Shown: positions 6,757-16,856 of the stretch, in pieces
Layout: the number at the start of each line of letters is the position of its first letter
How positions within the stretch are numbered: the first letter of the stretch is position 1
NCBI GenBank assembly: GCA_963703895.1
Contig: CAVPFX010000002.1
Coordinates: 496,001 to 560,000, forward strand
Length of the DNA: 64,000 nucleotides
Source of the DNA: VRUE01 sp963703895
GTDB lineage: Bacteria > Actinomycetota > Thermoleophilia > Solirubrobacterales > 70-9
Reading direction: 5' to 3'
Position numbers and translations under genes: made by a program
The notes under the pieces: generated by a model
The model's input: the letters and a program-made list of their open reading frames with translations, nothing else
Told to the model about the DNA's origin: nothing
Database searches by the model: none

Positions 6757-9179
6757 GCCGCTTGCCGCTGCGCTACGCCCGGCGCAACATCCTGATCGGG
6801 CCCGGTGGGGAGGCGGCGGCCCTCTACCGAGCCGAGACGACCGCTTATCCGTTTCTGCCGACCGCTCAGAAGTGGGGCCTGCTGAGCCGGTTGGAGCGCT
6901 TCGCTCACCTGGCCGGCGCCGACTTCGCGATCTGGCGGGTGCAGCGCGCCTACCCGGCCGAGCGCTACGCCGACGAACTCGCCCAACTCGTCGACTCCCG
7001 CCACGCCGATGCCGGTGGCTGGGCTCGCTACCTCGAGGGCCACGAGGCGCGGCTGCGCGGGCTCGGCTCCCATATGCCAGAGGTCTACGTCGCGGTGTCG
7101 CTCGCGGAGGCCGACGGCGACCCCGGGATCGTGCGCTCATTCGGGCGGGCGCGGCGACGCCTGGAGGAGCTGGCCGGTGTCGGGGCTCCTGCACCGATCG
7201 CCGGGGCGGAGCTGGAGGCGCTGGCGGCGATCGAGCAGCGCACCTTCGACCGCCTCAGCGGCGCTATCGCCCTTTCCCGCGCCTCTACCCGGGAGCTTCA
7301 CTGGCTGCTCAGCCGCGCCGCCGCCCGCGGCGTCGCCGAGCCGGTCCTCGACGACCATTGGGAGCCCGACGCGATGGTCCTGGTGGCGGGCGACGGCGGT
7401 GCTGCCTACGAGCCGCTCGGGCACGACCTCTGGCGCTGCGCGAATGCGCCCGCCACCGAGGAGCCCGGCGAGCCACCTTCGTTGGTCGTCGAGGCCGAAG
7501 AGGGGACGTCCTTCCAGGCGTTCCTCTGCGCCGGATCGCTCGCCGAAGAGGCCGAGTTCCCCGGCGCCTCCGAGCTCCTCTTCGGCCCACCCGAAGGGGT
7601 CGGCTTCCCGGTCGACGCCGTCCTCTACGCGCAGTGGGTCGGCAATCGCGAGGCCCTCGGCCAGGTCCGCAAGCGCATCCTCGATGTCGAGCACGCGTAC
7701 CGCGAGCAGCTCGAGGGGACCAGCGGCCCGGGGGTACTGGCCGAGGAGGACCGCGAGCTTGCCCGCGAGTACGAGGCGGTCCTGCAGTCCTCCGCGCACC
7801 CGCCGATGCTGCGGGCCTCGCTCTCCTTCGCGATCGGCGCCGCCGACCGCGAGGAGCTGGAGCGGCGGGTCGGGGCGCTTCGTGAGCGCTTCGGCGACGT
7901 AGCCCTGCACCGCCCGCGCGGCCTGCAGCACTCGCTCTTCGTCGACCACCTGCCCCAGCCCGGCAGCGGCGCGGTGCCCGACTACCGCCAGCAGATGACC
8001 GTCGAGCAGTTCGGCGCGATGGTCCCGACGGCGAGCGCGGAGGTCGGATCGCCGGCCGGTATTTACATTGGCTTCGCCCCGGCGGTCGCCGGTCGACCGG
8101 TGCGTTTCGATCCAACCGAGGCTCCGCGCACCGCCCGACCCTCGGGGGTCCTGCTCGCCGGCACGCTCGGCTCCGGCAAGACCCTGGCCGCCGAGGCGAT
8201 CGCCTACGGCGCCCAGCGCCGGGGCTCCCTCGTCGTCAACTTCGATCCCAAGCCCGACCACAACCTGGAGGGCGTTCCCGAGCTCTCCGGCCAGGTCGAG
8301 GTGCTGGAGCTCTCCGGCGACCCACGCCACCGGGGCAAACTCGATCCGCTGGCGATCGGGTTGCCGGAGCTGCGCGAGGAGCTGGCCTCCAGCTACCTGC
8401 TCGAGTTGCTGCGCGACCCGCCGCCGGCCTGGGAGAACGCGATCGACCGCGCCGTGCGTGATGCGGTGCGGGCCGGCGAGGAAAGCCTGCGCTCCGTCGT
8501 CTCCCGGCTGCGCGAGGGCGACGCCGATGCCGGTCATGACGCCGCCGAGGCGCTCGACGTCCTCTCGGACTTCGGCCTCGCGCGCCTGGGCTTCTCCGAG
8601 GGAGATCCGGGGGGCACCGACCCCGAGGTGCCCTCGGCCTCGGTGATCACGATTCGCACGCCGGGGCTGTCGCTGCCGGACCCCGGCGCCTCCCGCGAGA
8701 CCTACACCCGCGCCGAGCGCGTCTCTGTGGCGACGCTCTCCCTGGTCGCGGCAAAAGCTCTGCGCCTCGTCAGCCACGACCGATCTCGACACAAGATCGT
8801 GCTGCTGGACGAGGCGTGGTTTCTACTGGCCTCCACGCAAGGCCGGCTGCTGTTGAACCGCCTGGTGCGGCTCGGTCGCTCGATGAACACGACGATCATG
8901 CTGGCGACCCAGCGGCTCGCCGACCTCGGGGATCTCTCCGAGCTGGTCGGGGTCTACTTCCTCTTCGGCCAGGACTCAATCCCCGAGGCCGAGCGGGCGC
9001 TGCGCATGGTCGACCTCGATCCCGAGGACGCGGTGCTGCGCTCGCGGCTGACCGAATACCGCCAGGGCCTCTGCCTGATGCGCGACCTCGACGGCCGGGT
9101 CGGCGAGGTCCAGTTCGACCTCGTCTTCGAGGAGCTGCTGGCCGCGCTCGACAACACGCCCGGGGCGGTGGCGGCATGA
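6753..9179 (+). CDS. VirB4-type conjugation ATPase
   Basis: 808 aa. Walker A (AGTLGSGKTLAAEA) lies near residue 470 and Walker B (KIVLLDEAWFLL) near residue 682, followed by the ATQR motif (LATQRLADL) typical of VirB4/TraC/HerA motors. The N-terminal ~450 residues are the less conserved VirB4 platform domain. It energises assembly of the secretion channel at the cytoplasmic membrane. The length matches the Gram-positive VirB4 family. GTG start and ATGA overlap with the next gene. No frame disruption. Confidence 0.92.
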   Translation: MSRLPLRYARRNILIGPGGEAAALYRAETTAYPFLPTAQKWGLLSRLERFAHLAGADFAIWRVQRAYPAERYADELAQLVDSRHADAGGWARYLEGHEARLRGLGSHMPEVYVAVSLAEADGDPGIVRSFGRARRRLEELAGVGAPAPIAGAELEALAAIEQRTFDRLSGAIALSRASTRELHWLLSRAAARGVAEPVLDDHWEPDAMVLVAGDGGAAYEPLGHDLWRCANAPATEEPGEPPSLVVEAEEGTSFQAFLCAGSLAEEAEFPGASELLFGPPEGVGFPVDAVLYAQWVGNREALGQVRKRILDVEHAYREQLEGTSGPGVLAEEDRELAREYEAVLQSSAHPPMLRASLSFAIGAADREELERRVGALRERFGDVALHRPRGLQHSLFVDHLPQPGSGAVPDYRQQMTVEQFGAMVPTASAEVGSPAGIYIGFAPAVAGRPVRFDPTEAPRTARPSGVLLAGTLGSGKTLAAEAIAYGAQRRGSLVVNFDPKPDHNLEGVPELSGQVEVLELSGDPRHRGKLDPLAIGLPELREELASSYLLELLRDPPPAWENAIDRAVRDAVRAGEESLRSVVSRLREGDADAGHDAAEALDVLSDFGLARLGFSEGDPGGTDPEVPSASVITIRTPGLSLPDPGASRETYTRAERVSVATLSLVAAKALRLVSHDRSRHKIVLLDEAWFLLASTQGRLLLNRLVRLGRSMNTTIMLATQRLADLGDLSELVGVYFLFGQDSIPEAERALRMVDLDPEDAVLRSRLTEYRQGLCLMRDLDGRVGEVQFDLVFEELLAALDNTPGAVAA

Positions 9180-11386
9180 GGCGGCGCGCTCGTCAGCTCG
9201 CAGCGGTCCTCGTCCTGGCCGGGCTGATCGTCTTGGCCGCGCACCCCCTCGCCTCGGCGGCGAGTGACCTTTGGGGCAACGTCGCGCCGGCGTCGCCACT
9301 CGGTGCAGGCGGCCTCTTCGGGCGCTATCCGCTCGACCACTACACCCTCGACCAGCACTTCGACGCGGTCAGCGCGTCACTGACCGGCGGGGTCGACGTC
9401 AGCGGCGTGCCGCCGATGATCGCCTACTTCCTCGCCTCGATCCTCTGGGTGCTGACGAGCTTCCTGGCGAACGCGCTGATCTCGCTTTTCAGCTTCGCCT
9501 TCAGCCTCGACCTCCTCAACGGCTCGCAGGCGACCGGCGGCGCCGGGGCGCTGGCGCCGGTCTCCCAGGCGATCCACTCGATCTACGCCAACATCTTCGG
9601 GGCGCCGTGGCTGGTGCTGGCGATCTCGGTCGTCGGCATCTGGGCGATGTGGAAGGCGCTGGTCCAGCGCCGCTACTCGGAGACCGCCGGGGCGCTGGCG
9701 CTCTCCCTGATCTACGTCGTCCTCGCCCTCTTCTTCGTCGCCCAGCCCGGCACGACGATCGGCAGCGCCTCGAAGTGGACGAACCAGATGTCGGAGGCGT
9801 TCCTCTCGATCTCCGACCACGGCGACCCCTCCGGCGGCACCAAGGCCAAGGACGACGCCGCCAACCAGCTCTTCGAACTCCTTGTCTACAAGCCCTGGGT
9901 TGTCCTCAACTTCGGCGGCCTTGAACACTGCGCCCTCAGCGGCACCGGCGACGAGGGCTCCGATCCCGAGTCGGTCGCGGTGCGGCCGCTCTCGGAGAAC
10001 GCCAGCCGCGATGCCCAGCTGGCCCGCCGGCTGCAGAGCGGGACCGAGGTGACCGCCGACGGCAAGGTCTGCGTCAACAACGCCAACAAGTACGCCTCGC
10101 ACTTCCTGCGCTTCGGCCTCGGGACCGACGAACGCGACGACGAGTACGACGCGCTCGACGACGGCGACTCCTCCAAGCTGCCGGACGCCGATTCTGAGAA
10201 GGGCGGCTACCGCCTCGGTGTCGCCGACAAGCCGGCGACCGACGCGATGGAGGAGGGGGGTCAGTACCAGCGCCTGCTGATCGCGATCGTCGTCTTCGGC
10301 GGCGAGCTCGGCGCCTTCCTGCTGCTCGGCTCGCTCTCGGTCGGGATCATCCTGGCCCAGGTCTTGCTGCTCCTGTTGCTGGCCTTCGCGCCGGTCGCGC
10401 TGGTCGCGGCGGCGATCCCCGGCCGCGGCCACGACTTCTTCAAAGGCTGGCTGGAGAAGCTCGCCGGCTACCTGCTCCGCAAGGCGGCCTACTCGCTGAT
10501 CCTGGCGACCCTGTTGGCGGTCAACGGCGCCCTCGCCAGCGCCACGGCCCAGCTCGGCTGGCTGATGTCCTTCGGCCTGCAGGCCCTCTTCTTCTGGGCG
10601 GTCTTTCTCCAGCGGAAGTCGTTCGCGGAGAGCTTGATCGGGATTGCGATCGGGCCGGGGACTCCCGGGCGCGACGGCAGCATGCGGGTCCTCGCCCTCT
10701 ACGCCGGGGCCCGCACGGTCGGCCGCCCGCTACGCAGCCTGCGGCGCTCCAGCCGCTCGGCCTCGAGCCGACTGGCCGGTGCGGTCGGAGGACGCTTCGG
10801 CGGTGGCGACAAGGCGCCGATGGGCCCCGGCGCTCCGGCGCCCCGGTTCGGGACCAGCTACAGCGCCCCCGTCGGCAAAGGCGCCCCGAGCATGGACCGC
10901 CCCGGCCCCACCGAGCGCCCGGCGACCCCGGCCACCGGGTCTGCCCGGAAACCGCAGGACTCGCCGCGCTCGGGTCGGGGTTCGGCCGAGGTGGATGCCA
11001 AAGCGCCGACGCGGCGACCGGCGTCGAGGGCCCAGGCCGGCGAGGTCCCGACCGGCGACGAGGCTCCGAAGTCGGGCGCGCCGAAAGTCAAAAAGAAGGC
11101 ACGAGGGGCTGCGCCGACGCCAGCGCCACAGCGGCCTGCGCGAAAAGACAAAGGCGAGCAGCCGGCCTCGAGCGGGAAGGCCACCCAGCGCCCGGAGCCC
11201 TCACGTCCCGTGCCCCGGCCCCGTCCCGGCCAGCGCCAGCCCGCACCTGAGCCCGACTGCGGTCTCGGTGCCGAGCTGAACCGCGACCGCGAACGGGGCC
11301 GGGCGCGACCCGACTCGCATCGACCCGATGGCGAGCCCGCTCCGCCGCCGACCAAACGCAAGCGGCGCAAACGGGGCAAGCGATGA
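9176..11386 (+). CDS. Polytopic VirB6/TcpH-like channel protein with long basic-proline tail
   Basis: 736 aa. A signal-like N-terminus (LAAVLVLAGLIVLAAHPLASA) is followed by several hydrophobic helices (about residues 80-110, 140-200, 360-410 and 430-480), with a ~150-residue hydrophilic loop between. The last ~230 residues are Pro/Arg/Lys/Ala-rich and end in a lysine/arginine cluster. Gram-positive VirB6 analogues (TcpH, Orf15) have this large multispanning body with a soluble tail. The start codon at 9176 is inside the upstream stop (ATGA). The tail may contact the wall hydrolase or DNA, which is inferred from charge only. Confidence 0.75.
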   Translation: MRRRARQLAAVLVLAGLIVLAAHPLASAASDLWGNVAPASPLGAGGLFGRYPLDHYTLDQHFDAVSASLTGGVDVSGVPPMIAYFLASILWVLTSFLANALISLFSFAFSLDLLNGSQATGGAGALAPVSQAIHSIYANIFGAPWLVLAISVVGIWAMWKALVQRRYSETAGALALSLIYVVLALFFVAQPGTTIGSASKWTNQMSEAFLSISDHGDPSGGTKAKDDAANQLFELLVYKPWVVLNFGGLEHCALSGTGDEGSDPESVAVRPLSENASRDAQLARRLQSGTEVTADGKVCVNNANKYASHFLRFGLGTDERDDEYDALDDGDSSKLPDADSEKGGYRLGVADKPATDAMEEGGQYQRLLIAIVVFGGELGAFLLLGSLSVGIILAQVLLLLLLAFAPVALVAAAIPGRGHDFFKGWLEKLAGYLLRKAAYSLILATLLAVNGALASATAQLGWLMSFGLQALFFWAVFLQRKSFAESLIGIAIGPGTPGRDGSMRVLALYAGARTVGRPLRSLRRSSRSASSRLAGAVGGRFGGGDKAPMGPGAPAPRFGTSYSAPVGKGAPSMDRPGPTERPATPATGSARKPQDSPRSGRGSAEVDAKAPTRRPASRAQAGEVPTGDEAPKSGAPKVKKKARGAAPTPAPQRPARKDKGEQPASSGKATQRPEPSRPVPRPRPGQRQPAPEPDCGLGAELNRDRERGRARPDSHRPDGEPAPPPTKRKRRKRGKR

Positions 11387-12624
11387 CTTCGGCTTCGGCA
11401 ACCCGGCGCTCGCCCTGGACCCTGCTCTGCTTCGGGGTGGGGGTCGCGGCGGCCGTCGTCGTGGTCGCGATCGCGGGGACGATCATGGCGATCCTCGGCG
11501 GCGACCTCGCCTGCATCGGCGGCGGCTCCGCGCTCGCGAGCCCACCCACCCGCGCCGCCGTAAAGGGGATCCCGGCCGAGCGGCTGCGGCTCTACCAGCA
11601 GGCCGGCCAGCGCTTCGACGTCGCGTGGACCTTCCTTGCCTCGATCGGCTACCAGGAGTGCGGCCACGGGGCCTGTGCCCACGTCTACCCCTCCGGCTGC
11701 GGAGGTCCGATGCAGATCGCGATCGAGCGCGAAAGCGCTTGCAGCCCCGGGTCGGGCCCGACGATCTGGGAGCGCTACCGCGTCGACGCCGACGGTGGTG
11801 GCGCCGATCCCTTCGATCCGGCCGACGCGATCTTCACCGCCGCCCGGATGCTGCGCCCCGTCTTCGGCCTGGCCGGCGATTCCTACGCCGCCTATCACCA
11901 GGCTGCCTGCAACTACTACGGCGCCTGCGGCGACAGCGTTGCCGACTACGCCAGCGAAGTGATGGCCCGGGCGGTGGAATATGGCTTCGACGCGAAGGGC
12001 TCGCCAGCGCCTCGCAACGCCGCCGCCGCGGAACCCGCTCCCGAAGGAGGCGGCTCGGCCTGTGGCGGGAGCTCGAGTGGCGCGAGCGGGAACGAAATCG
12101 TCCGCATCGCCGAGAGCCAGCTCGGCCGCGCCGAGAGCCCGATTGGCTCCAACTGCAACCCCTACGGCCCCTGCGTCGAATGGTGCTCCCTGTTCGTCGC
12201 CTGGGTCTGGGAGCGGGCCGGGGTGCCGCTGAAGGGCGGGACCGCGCCCTACGCCTACTCGGGGACGATCTACGAATGGGCTAGAGACCACGAAGAAGGA
12301 GCCCTCGCCGGAGCAGCGGCACCCGGCGATCCACCATTCCTCTCGCCCCAGCCGAACGGCGCGCGGGTGCTGCCGCCGACGGCGACACCGGCACCCGGCG
12401 ACGCCGTCCTCTACGGCAGCGGGCCGACCGCAAGCGACCACGTCGGCATCGTCGAGCGCGTCTTCCCCGACGGGGAGATAACGACGATCGACGGCAACTT
12501 CGGCAACCGGGTCGCCAGGTCCGGACCGTTCCTGCCTGCCCAGGCGGTGCAGTGGGGGATGCCGGCGCCGATCTTCGGCTACGCGCACCCGCCGATCTCC
12601 GAAGGCGGCGGCGAAAATGGTTGA
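11383..12624 (+). CDS. Bifunctional cell-wall hydrolase of the transfer apparatus (lytic transglycosylase + CHAP peptidase)
   Basis: 413 aa. An N-terminal membrane anchor (about residues 15-40) precedes a lysozyme-like transglycosylase domain (SIGYQECGHG with candidate catalytic Glu near residue 91, and a GGPMQI segment). The C-terminal domain is CHAP-type: catalytic Cys in EWCSLFVAWVW near residue 268 and His in DHVGIVE near residue 352. Such Orf14/TcpI-type enzymes open peptidoglycan for the conjugation channel. Coupled to the upstream gene by ATGA; the next gene overlaps by 8 bases. Confidence 0.88.
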   Translation: MTSASATRRSPWTLLCFGVGVAAAVVVVAIAGTIMAILGGDLACIGGGSALASPPTRAAVKGIPAERLRLYQQAGQRFDVAWTFLASIGYQECGHGACAHVYPSGCGGPMQIAIERESACSPGSGPTIWERYRVDADGGGADPFDPADAIFTAARMLRPVFGLAGDSYAAYHQAACNYYGACGDSVADYASEVMARAVEYGFDAKGSPAPRNAAAAEPAPEGGGSACGGSSSGASGNEIVRIAESQLGRAESPIGSNCNPYGPCVEWCSLFVAWVWERAGVPLKGGTAPYAYSGTIYEWARDHEEGALAGAAAPGDPPFLSPQPNGARVLPPTATPAPGDAVLYGSGPTASDHVGIVERVFPDGEITTIDGNFGNRVARSGPFLPAQAVQWGMPAPIFGYAHPPISEGGGENG

Positions 12625-13312
12625 CCGGCTTCGAGCCCTTCTCGACCGTCCGCTCGACCCTCGGGCGGGCAGGGCCATCGTTTTGGTGCTCGCCACCGCG
12701 ATCTCCCTCGGCTTCGCCGTCCTGGTCGTCCTCGCCGGCGCCACCGGGAGGGGATCACGGTCGGTCGACCGCAGGACCGCGCCGGTCCATTCGACCTCTG
12801 ATTCGCAGTCGAGAGCGCTGTCGTTCGACGCGCCGCCGTCCTCGCCAAGAGAGACTCACCATCGACAGGACCCCCAGGACGGTTGGGGTAGCGCTGCAAG
12901 CCGACGGGCCAAGGGTGCGCTTCGAACTCACCGCGCTCTCCAGCACGTTCCTTTTCACGGCGTAGGTATTGCTGTGGTTCTTGCGGGGGCTCGGCACGGC
13001 CGGGCCGTGCTCGTGGTCAGCGCGCCGACGGTCGCATCTGCCCGCCACGGTTGGCGGAGGTTCCTCCGGCGCTTCGATGACGCGGGCGGTGCCTACGTTC
13101 CGATCTTTAAGGCGTCGGGGGACCAGCGCCGTCGCTTTCCCGCCGAGGCCGACCTGGGGGCCACCCCGGAGGCCGACCAGCAGGCCACCCGCTGGGCCAC
13201 CCAGCAGGCCGGGTCGCCGTCTCCGAAAAGGGCGGCAGCTGCCCATCGCAGGCGGAATTGCGCCGGCTCGGTTTCGCAGAGATCTCCGCTCCACATCGAG
13301 GTCTGCTCGTGA
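12617..13312 (+). CDS. Single-pass membrane protein of the transfer operon, unknown function
   Basis: 231 aa. One transmembrane segment (about residues 20-43, AIVLVLATAISLGFAVLVVL) is followed by a basic, Ser/Arg-rich extracytoplasmic or cytosolic region; residues about 95-160 have regular secondary-structure character (VVLAGARHGRAVLVVSAPTV). It was accepted as a gene because its ATG overlaps the hydrolase stop and its stop overlaps the coupling-protein GTG (GTGA), which fits the operon's spacing rule. No family recognised. Confidence 0.6.
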   Translation: MVDRLRALLDRPLDPRAGRAIVLVLATAISLGFAVLVVLAGATGRGSRSVDRRTAPVHSTSDSQSRALSFDAPPSSPRETHHRQDPQDGWGSAASRRAKGALRTHRALQHVPFHGVGIAVVLAGARHGRAVLVVSAPTVASARHGWRRFLRRFDDAGGAYVPIFKASGDQRRRFPAEADLGATPEADQQATRWATQQAGSPSPKRAAAAHRRRNCAGSVSQRSPLHIEVCS

Positions 13313-15972
13313 ACTCGAAGGCGCGTCGCTCTGATCCGACCCTGATGCTCGCGATCTTCGCTGGCGCTCTCCTGCTCGCCGCCTGGAGGTCCCTCTCGAA
13401 TATCGACCCCGATCGTCTTCGCGACCTCACCCCCTCGGTGGCTCCGATCGCTCTCCTCGCGACTCTGATCGCCTCGGCGCTGGCGACCCATCGGCTCATC
13501 GCTACCCGCAAAACCCTTCGCTCTCGATCGGCTCTGGCCGTCGTCCCCGCCGATGAATTCAAGGTCACTCCCGACGCGGTCCTCCGCCTCGCCGCCCAGC
13601 TGACTCGGGCCGACCGGACCGTGGCCGGCTGGGTCGACCGCCGGGCCTGCGCCATCCGCATCCGCCTGACCGCCGACTCCCAGGGCCGCCTCGCCTACAT
13701 CGTCTCCGGGCCCTCGCGCACCCGCGAGCTGCTGCGCAGCGCCCTGCGCGGCTACCACGGCATCGAGCTGCGCGACGCCGAGGAGGTGCTGGCGCAGTCG
13801 GCTGCCTCCGGGCTCGAGGACGCGGTCCTTCGAACCGAGCTCGTCCTCGCCCACCCCAGCATCGAGCCGCTCACCCGGCTGGGCCTCGAGCCCGATCCGC
13901 TCCAGCCCTTCGCCTCGGCGATCTCCTCGCTGGGCGTCGACCGGGGCGAGCGGGCCGACGTCTGCGTCGACCTGCTGCCGGCGATCGGCTGGCGGCATTC
14001 GCGGCTGCGGCGGAGGCTGCGCCGGCAGGCCCGCCGCCGCTACCGAGAGCGCCCCGCCATGCCCGCGATCCTCGGCGGTGCGGGGGAGGGCGGCAAGGCC
14101 CGCGAGCCGATCGACCTGGCCGAGCGCCGCGACGTTGCCTCCGCGCTCGACGCGAAACTGCGCGACGCCGGACCGCTCTTTGAGACGCAGATCCTGATCC
14201 GGGTCCAGGCTCAGACGCGCCCTGCGGCCAAGGCGATGATGCGGAGCCTGCTCGGCGCCTTCGGGCCGCTCGCCGCCCGCAACTGGTTTCGCGCCTCCGG
14301 GCTGCCGATCCCCGGCATCGCCTTTCTCGGCAGCGATCTTCCTCCCCGCCGGGCGGGCTTTGACCGACGCCTTGCTTCGGGCCGGTTCGCTCCGGCGCGC
14401 CGCTCCATCCTCACCGCCCGCGAGCTGGCCGGCTTCCTGAAGCCGCCGACCGTCGACTGTCTGGCGGAGAACGTCCTACGCTCCGGGGCCCTGCTTGCGC
14501 CGGCACCGGCGCTGCCGACCTTCAAGCCCGAGCAGCGCGAGCTGATCCCCCTCGGCCGGGTCGCCGACGAGAGCGGCGAGCGCCTGGTCGGAGTCAGGGT
14601 CGCCGACAGCTTCTTCTCCTACATCGCCGGCCGCAGCCGCTACGGCAAGACCGAGCTGGCGATCGCGCAGTTCGTCCATCTCGCCCGCCGCGGCCACGGC
14701 GGCCTCTTCCTCGACCCCCACGGCGACGCTCTCGAGCGGATCAAGCCCTACCTGACCGATCCCGCCCTGGCGAGGCGGGTCGTGCAGATCGACCTCGGGC
14801 CCGCCGCAAACGCTGCCTCCCAGCCCGGCTGGAACCTCTTCGAGCTGAAAGGCAAGAGCACCGCGGAGACCGAGGGCCGGGTTGAAGCGGTGGTCGACGC
14901 CTTCTCCTCGGCCCTGGAGTGGGGCGAGCGCAACACCCGCGCGATCAACCTCACCACCCAGGCCGCGATCGCCCTGGCTTCGATCGCGCGGGTTCTGCCG
15001 GCGAAGATGGCGCCGACGATCTTCCAGATCCCGACGCTGCTCACTGACGAGGAGTGGCGGGAGGCGGCGCTGCCGTTTCTGCCGCGGGCCTCACAGCGCT
15101 TCTGGCGCGATCGCTTCGGCCGCCTCGCCGAGGAGGCGATCACCCCGCTCACCAACATGGTCGACCGGCTGCGCTCCTCCTCGGCGGCCTCGACGCTGCT
15201 CGGCCAGAGCGAGAGCAGCTACCGGGCCCGCGAGGCGATGGACAAGGGCCTGATCGTGCTCGCTTGCCCGGGCTCCGGTGGGACCCGCGACCGGCTGCTC
15301 GCCAACCTGCTCGTCTTCGATCTCTTCCACGCCGCCAAGGGCCGCGGCAACCTCCCGCCCGATCAGCGCCGCCTCTTCTTCGCCTGCCTCGATGAGATCC
15401 AGTCCTTCGACGGCGGCTCCTCGTCGAACCTGGCCGCCCTGGTTGAGCAGACCGCGAAGTTCGGGCTACGGGGCATCTTCTTGAACCAGAACCCCGAGCG
15501 GCTGAGCGCGCCGACCCTGAACGCGCTGACGACGAACCGCTCGCATCTGATCTCCACGGCGCTGAACTCCCACGCCGCAACGCTCTTGACCAGGGAGTGG
15601 GGAGGGGAGCCGAGTCCGCTTGCGCTGAGCCGGCTGCCCCGCTACCGCTTCATCGCCCAGGTCACTCACGAGGGCGATCTGAGCAAGCCCTTCTCGATTG
15701 GCGGCGTCCGGGTCGAGGAGGTGATCAGCGAGGAGGGCAAGCCCGATCAGCTCGACTCGCTCGAGCAGGTCAGCGGCGAGGCGACGGCGAGGCGCTCGCC
15801 GGCCGAAGCGCTCGCCCACCTGGAAGGGCTCGATGACGAAATCCTCGGCGAGCTGAAGAAGCGGCGCCGACGCGGCGAGGTCGACGAGGACCCGATCGAA
15901 GCGCGAAGCCGCGAAGACGCCGAAGCCCAGACCGGCTATGAGCCGGTGAGCGTTCCCAGGGAGCGCTCGTGA
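13309..15972 (+). CDS. VirD4/TraG-like coupling ATPase (type IV secretion DNA-binding domain)
   Basis: 887 aa. Two hydrophobic N-terminal helices (about 12-65) anchor it in the membrane. Walker A-like GRSRYGKTE is near residue 440, followed by LDPHGD, and Walker B FFACLDEIQSF is near residue 690. The LDPHGD motif after Walker A is characteristic of TraM/HerA-like coupling proteins. It would bring relaxase-DNA to the channel. The GTG at 13309 was preferred over an upstream GTG because it gives the 4-base overlap used throughout the operon. Confidence 0.88.
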   Translation: MNSKARRSDPTLMLAIFAGALLLAAWRSLSNIDPDRLRDLTPSVAPIALLATLIASALATHRLIATRKTLRSRSALAVVPADEFKVTPDAVLRLAAQLTRADRTVAGWVDRRACAIRIRLTADSQGRLAYIVSGPSRTRELLRSALRGYHGIELRDAEEVLAQSAASGLEDAVLRTELVLAHPSIEPLTRLGLEPDPLQPFASAISSLGVDRGERADVCVDLLPAIGWRHSRLRRRLRRQARRRYRERPAMPAILGGAGEGGKAREPIDLAERRDVASALDAKLRDAGPLFETQILIRVQAQTRPAAKAMMRSLLGAFGPLAARNWFRASGLPIPGIAFLGSDLPPRRAGFDRRLASGRFAPARRSILTARELAGFLKPPTVDCLAENVLRSGALLAPAPALPTFKPEQRELIPLGRVADESGERLVGVRVADSFFSYIAGRSRYGKTELAIAQFVHLARRGHGGLFLDPHGDALERIKPYLTDPALARRVVQIDLGPAANAASQPGWNLFELKGKSTAETEGRVEAVVDAFSSALEWGERNTRAINLTTQAAIALASIARVLPAKMAPTIFQIPTLLTDEEWREAALPFLPRASQRFWRDRFGRLAEEAITPLTNMVDRLRSSSAASTLLGQSESSYRAREAMDKGLIVLACPGSGGTRDRLLANLLVFDLFHAAKGRGNLPPDQRRLFFACLDEIQSFDGGSSSNLAALVEQTAKFGLRGIFLNQNPERLSAPTLNALTTNRSHLISTALNSHAATLLTREWGGEPSPLALSRLPRYRFIAQVTHEGDLSKPFSIGGVRVEEVISEEGKPDQLDSLEQVSGEATARRSPAEALAHLEGLDDEILGELKKRRRRGEVDEDPIEARSREDAEAQTGYEPVSVPRERS

Positions 15973-16856
15973 CCGCCGCCGCGCCGCGCCGTCGCGGTCT
16001 CCCGGCCCAGGCGATCGAGATCGTCGCCTCGGTCGCCCAGCACCGTGCCCTCTCAGCCGAGCAGATCCGCACGATCCATATGCCGGGGGTCCGCGAACGC
16101 TGGGCCCAGAGGGTGCTGGCCCGGATCGGCCGCGCCGGGCTGCTCGCCCACGCGCAGACGACCAGCGTTCCCCAGCGCCTGTGGTTCGCGACCGAGCTCG
16201 GGTTGCGGGCGGCGAAGGAGCAGGGAGCGCTAGAGGGCAGGCCGCGGATCTTCTCAGCCGACGAAGTCGTCGGGCCCCTGCAGGCCCACACGGTCGCCGT
16301 CAACGAGGCGGGCATCTGCTTCCTGAAGACCGCCCGCGAGCGCGGCGATGAGTTCGGGCCCCTCTCCTGGCGCCACGAGGTCCCGCACCCGCTCGGCGGC
16401 CCCGGCGATCGGCATCGTCGTCGCACTCTCTTCGCCGATGCCGTCCTCACCTATCTGCGCCTGACCGAGGAGCAGGTCTTCGTCGAGCAGCGCTTCCTCG
16501 AGCTCGATCGGGCGACGATGTCGGTCGACAGCCTCGCCGCCGAGCTCGGCTGTTACGCCCGCCTCTACCGTTCGGCCGACAAGGACGGGACCCCGCGCTG
16601 GAAGTCGAGGTATCCGTCCTTCCCGCCAGTGCTCTGCGTCCTCACCGGGGCCGGCCGGGAAGTCCTCGAACGCCGCCGCGCCACGGCGATCGCGCTGATG
16701 CGCAGCAACCCCGATCTCTCCCGGGCGCCGAAGCTCTCGATTCGGATCTGCCTCGCCGACGACCTGGCCGAGCGGGATCCGTTCGAGCCGATCTTCACCG
16801 ACTACCGCGATCCGGATCGGCCGACCAACTGGCTAGTCGAGGAGCCGAGGGCATGA
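15969..16856 (+). CDS. Replication-relaxation family protein (candidate relaxase)
   Basis: 295 aa. The N-terminal winged helix (VASVAQHRALSAEQIRTI) and the order of segments match PF13814, the actinobacterial replication-relaxation family found beside coupling proteins in plasmids and ICEs and thought to nick or unwind DNA at oriT. A classical HUH triad is not evident, as usual for this family. GTGA overlap with the coupling ATPase gene supports a shared role in DNA processing. Confidence 0.82.
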   Translation: MTAAAPRRRGLPAQAIEIVASVAQHRALSAEQIRTIHMPGVRERWAQRVLARIGRAGLLAHAQTTSVPQRLWFATELGLRAAKEQGALEGRPRIFSADEVVGPLQAHTVAVNEAGICFLKTARERGDEFGPLSWRHEVPHPLGGPGDRHRRRTLFADAVLTYLRLTEEQVFVEQRFLELDRATMSVDSLAAELGCYARLYRSADKDGTPRWKSRYPSFPPVLCVLTGAGREVLERRRATAIALMRSNPDLSRAPKLSIRICLADDLAERDPFEPIFTDYRDPDRPTNWLVEEPRA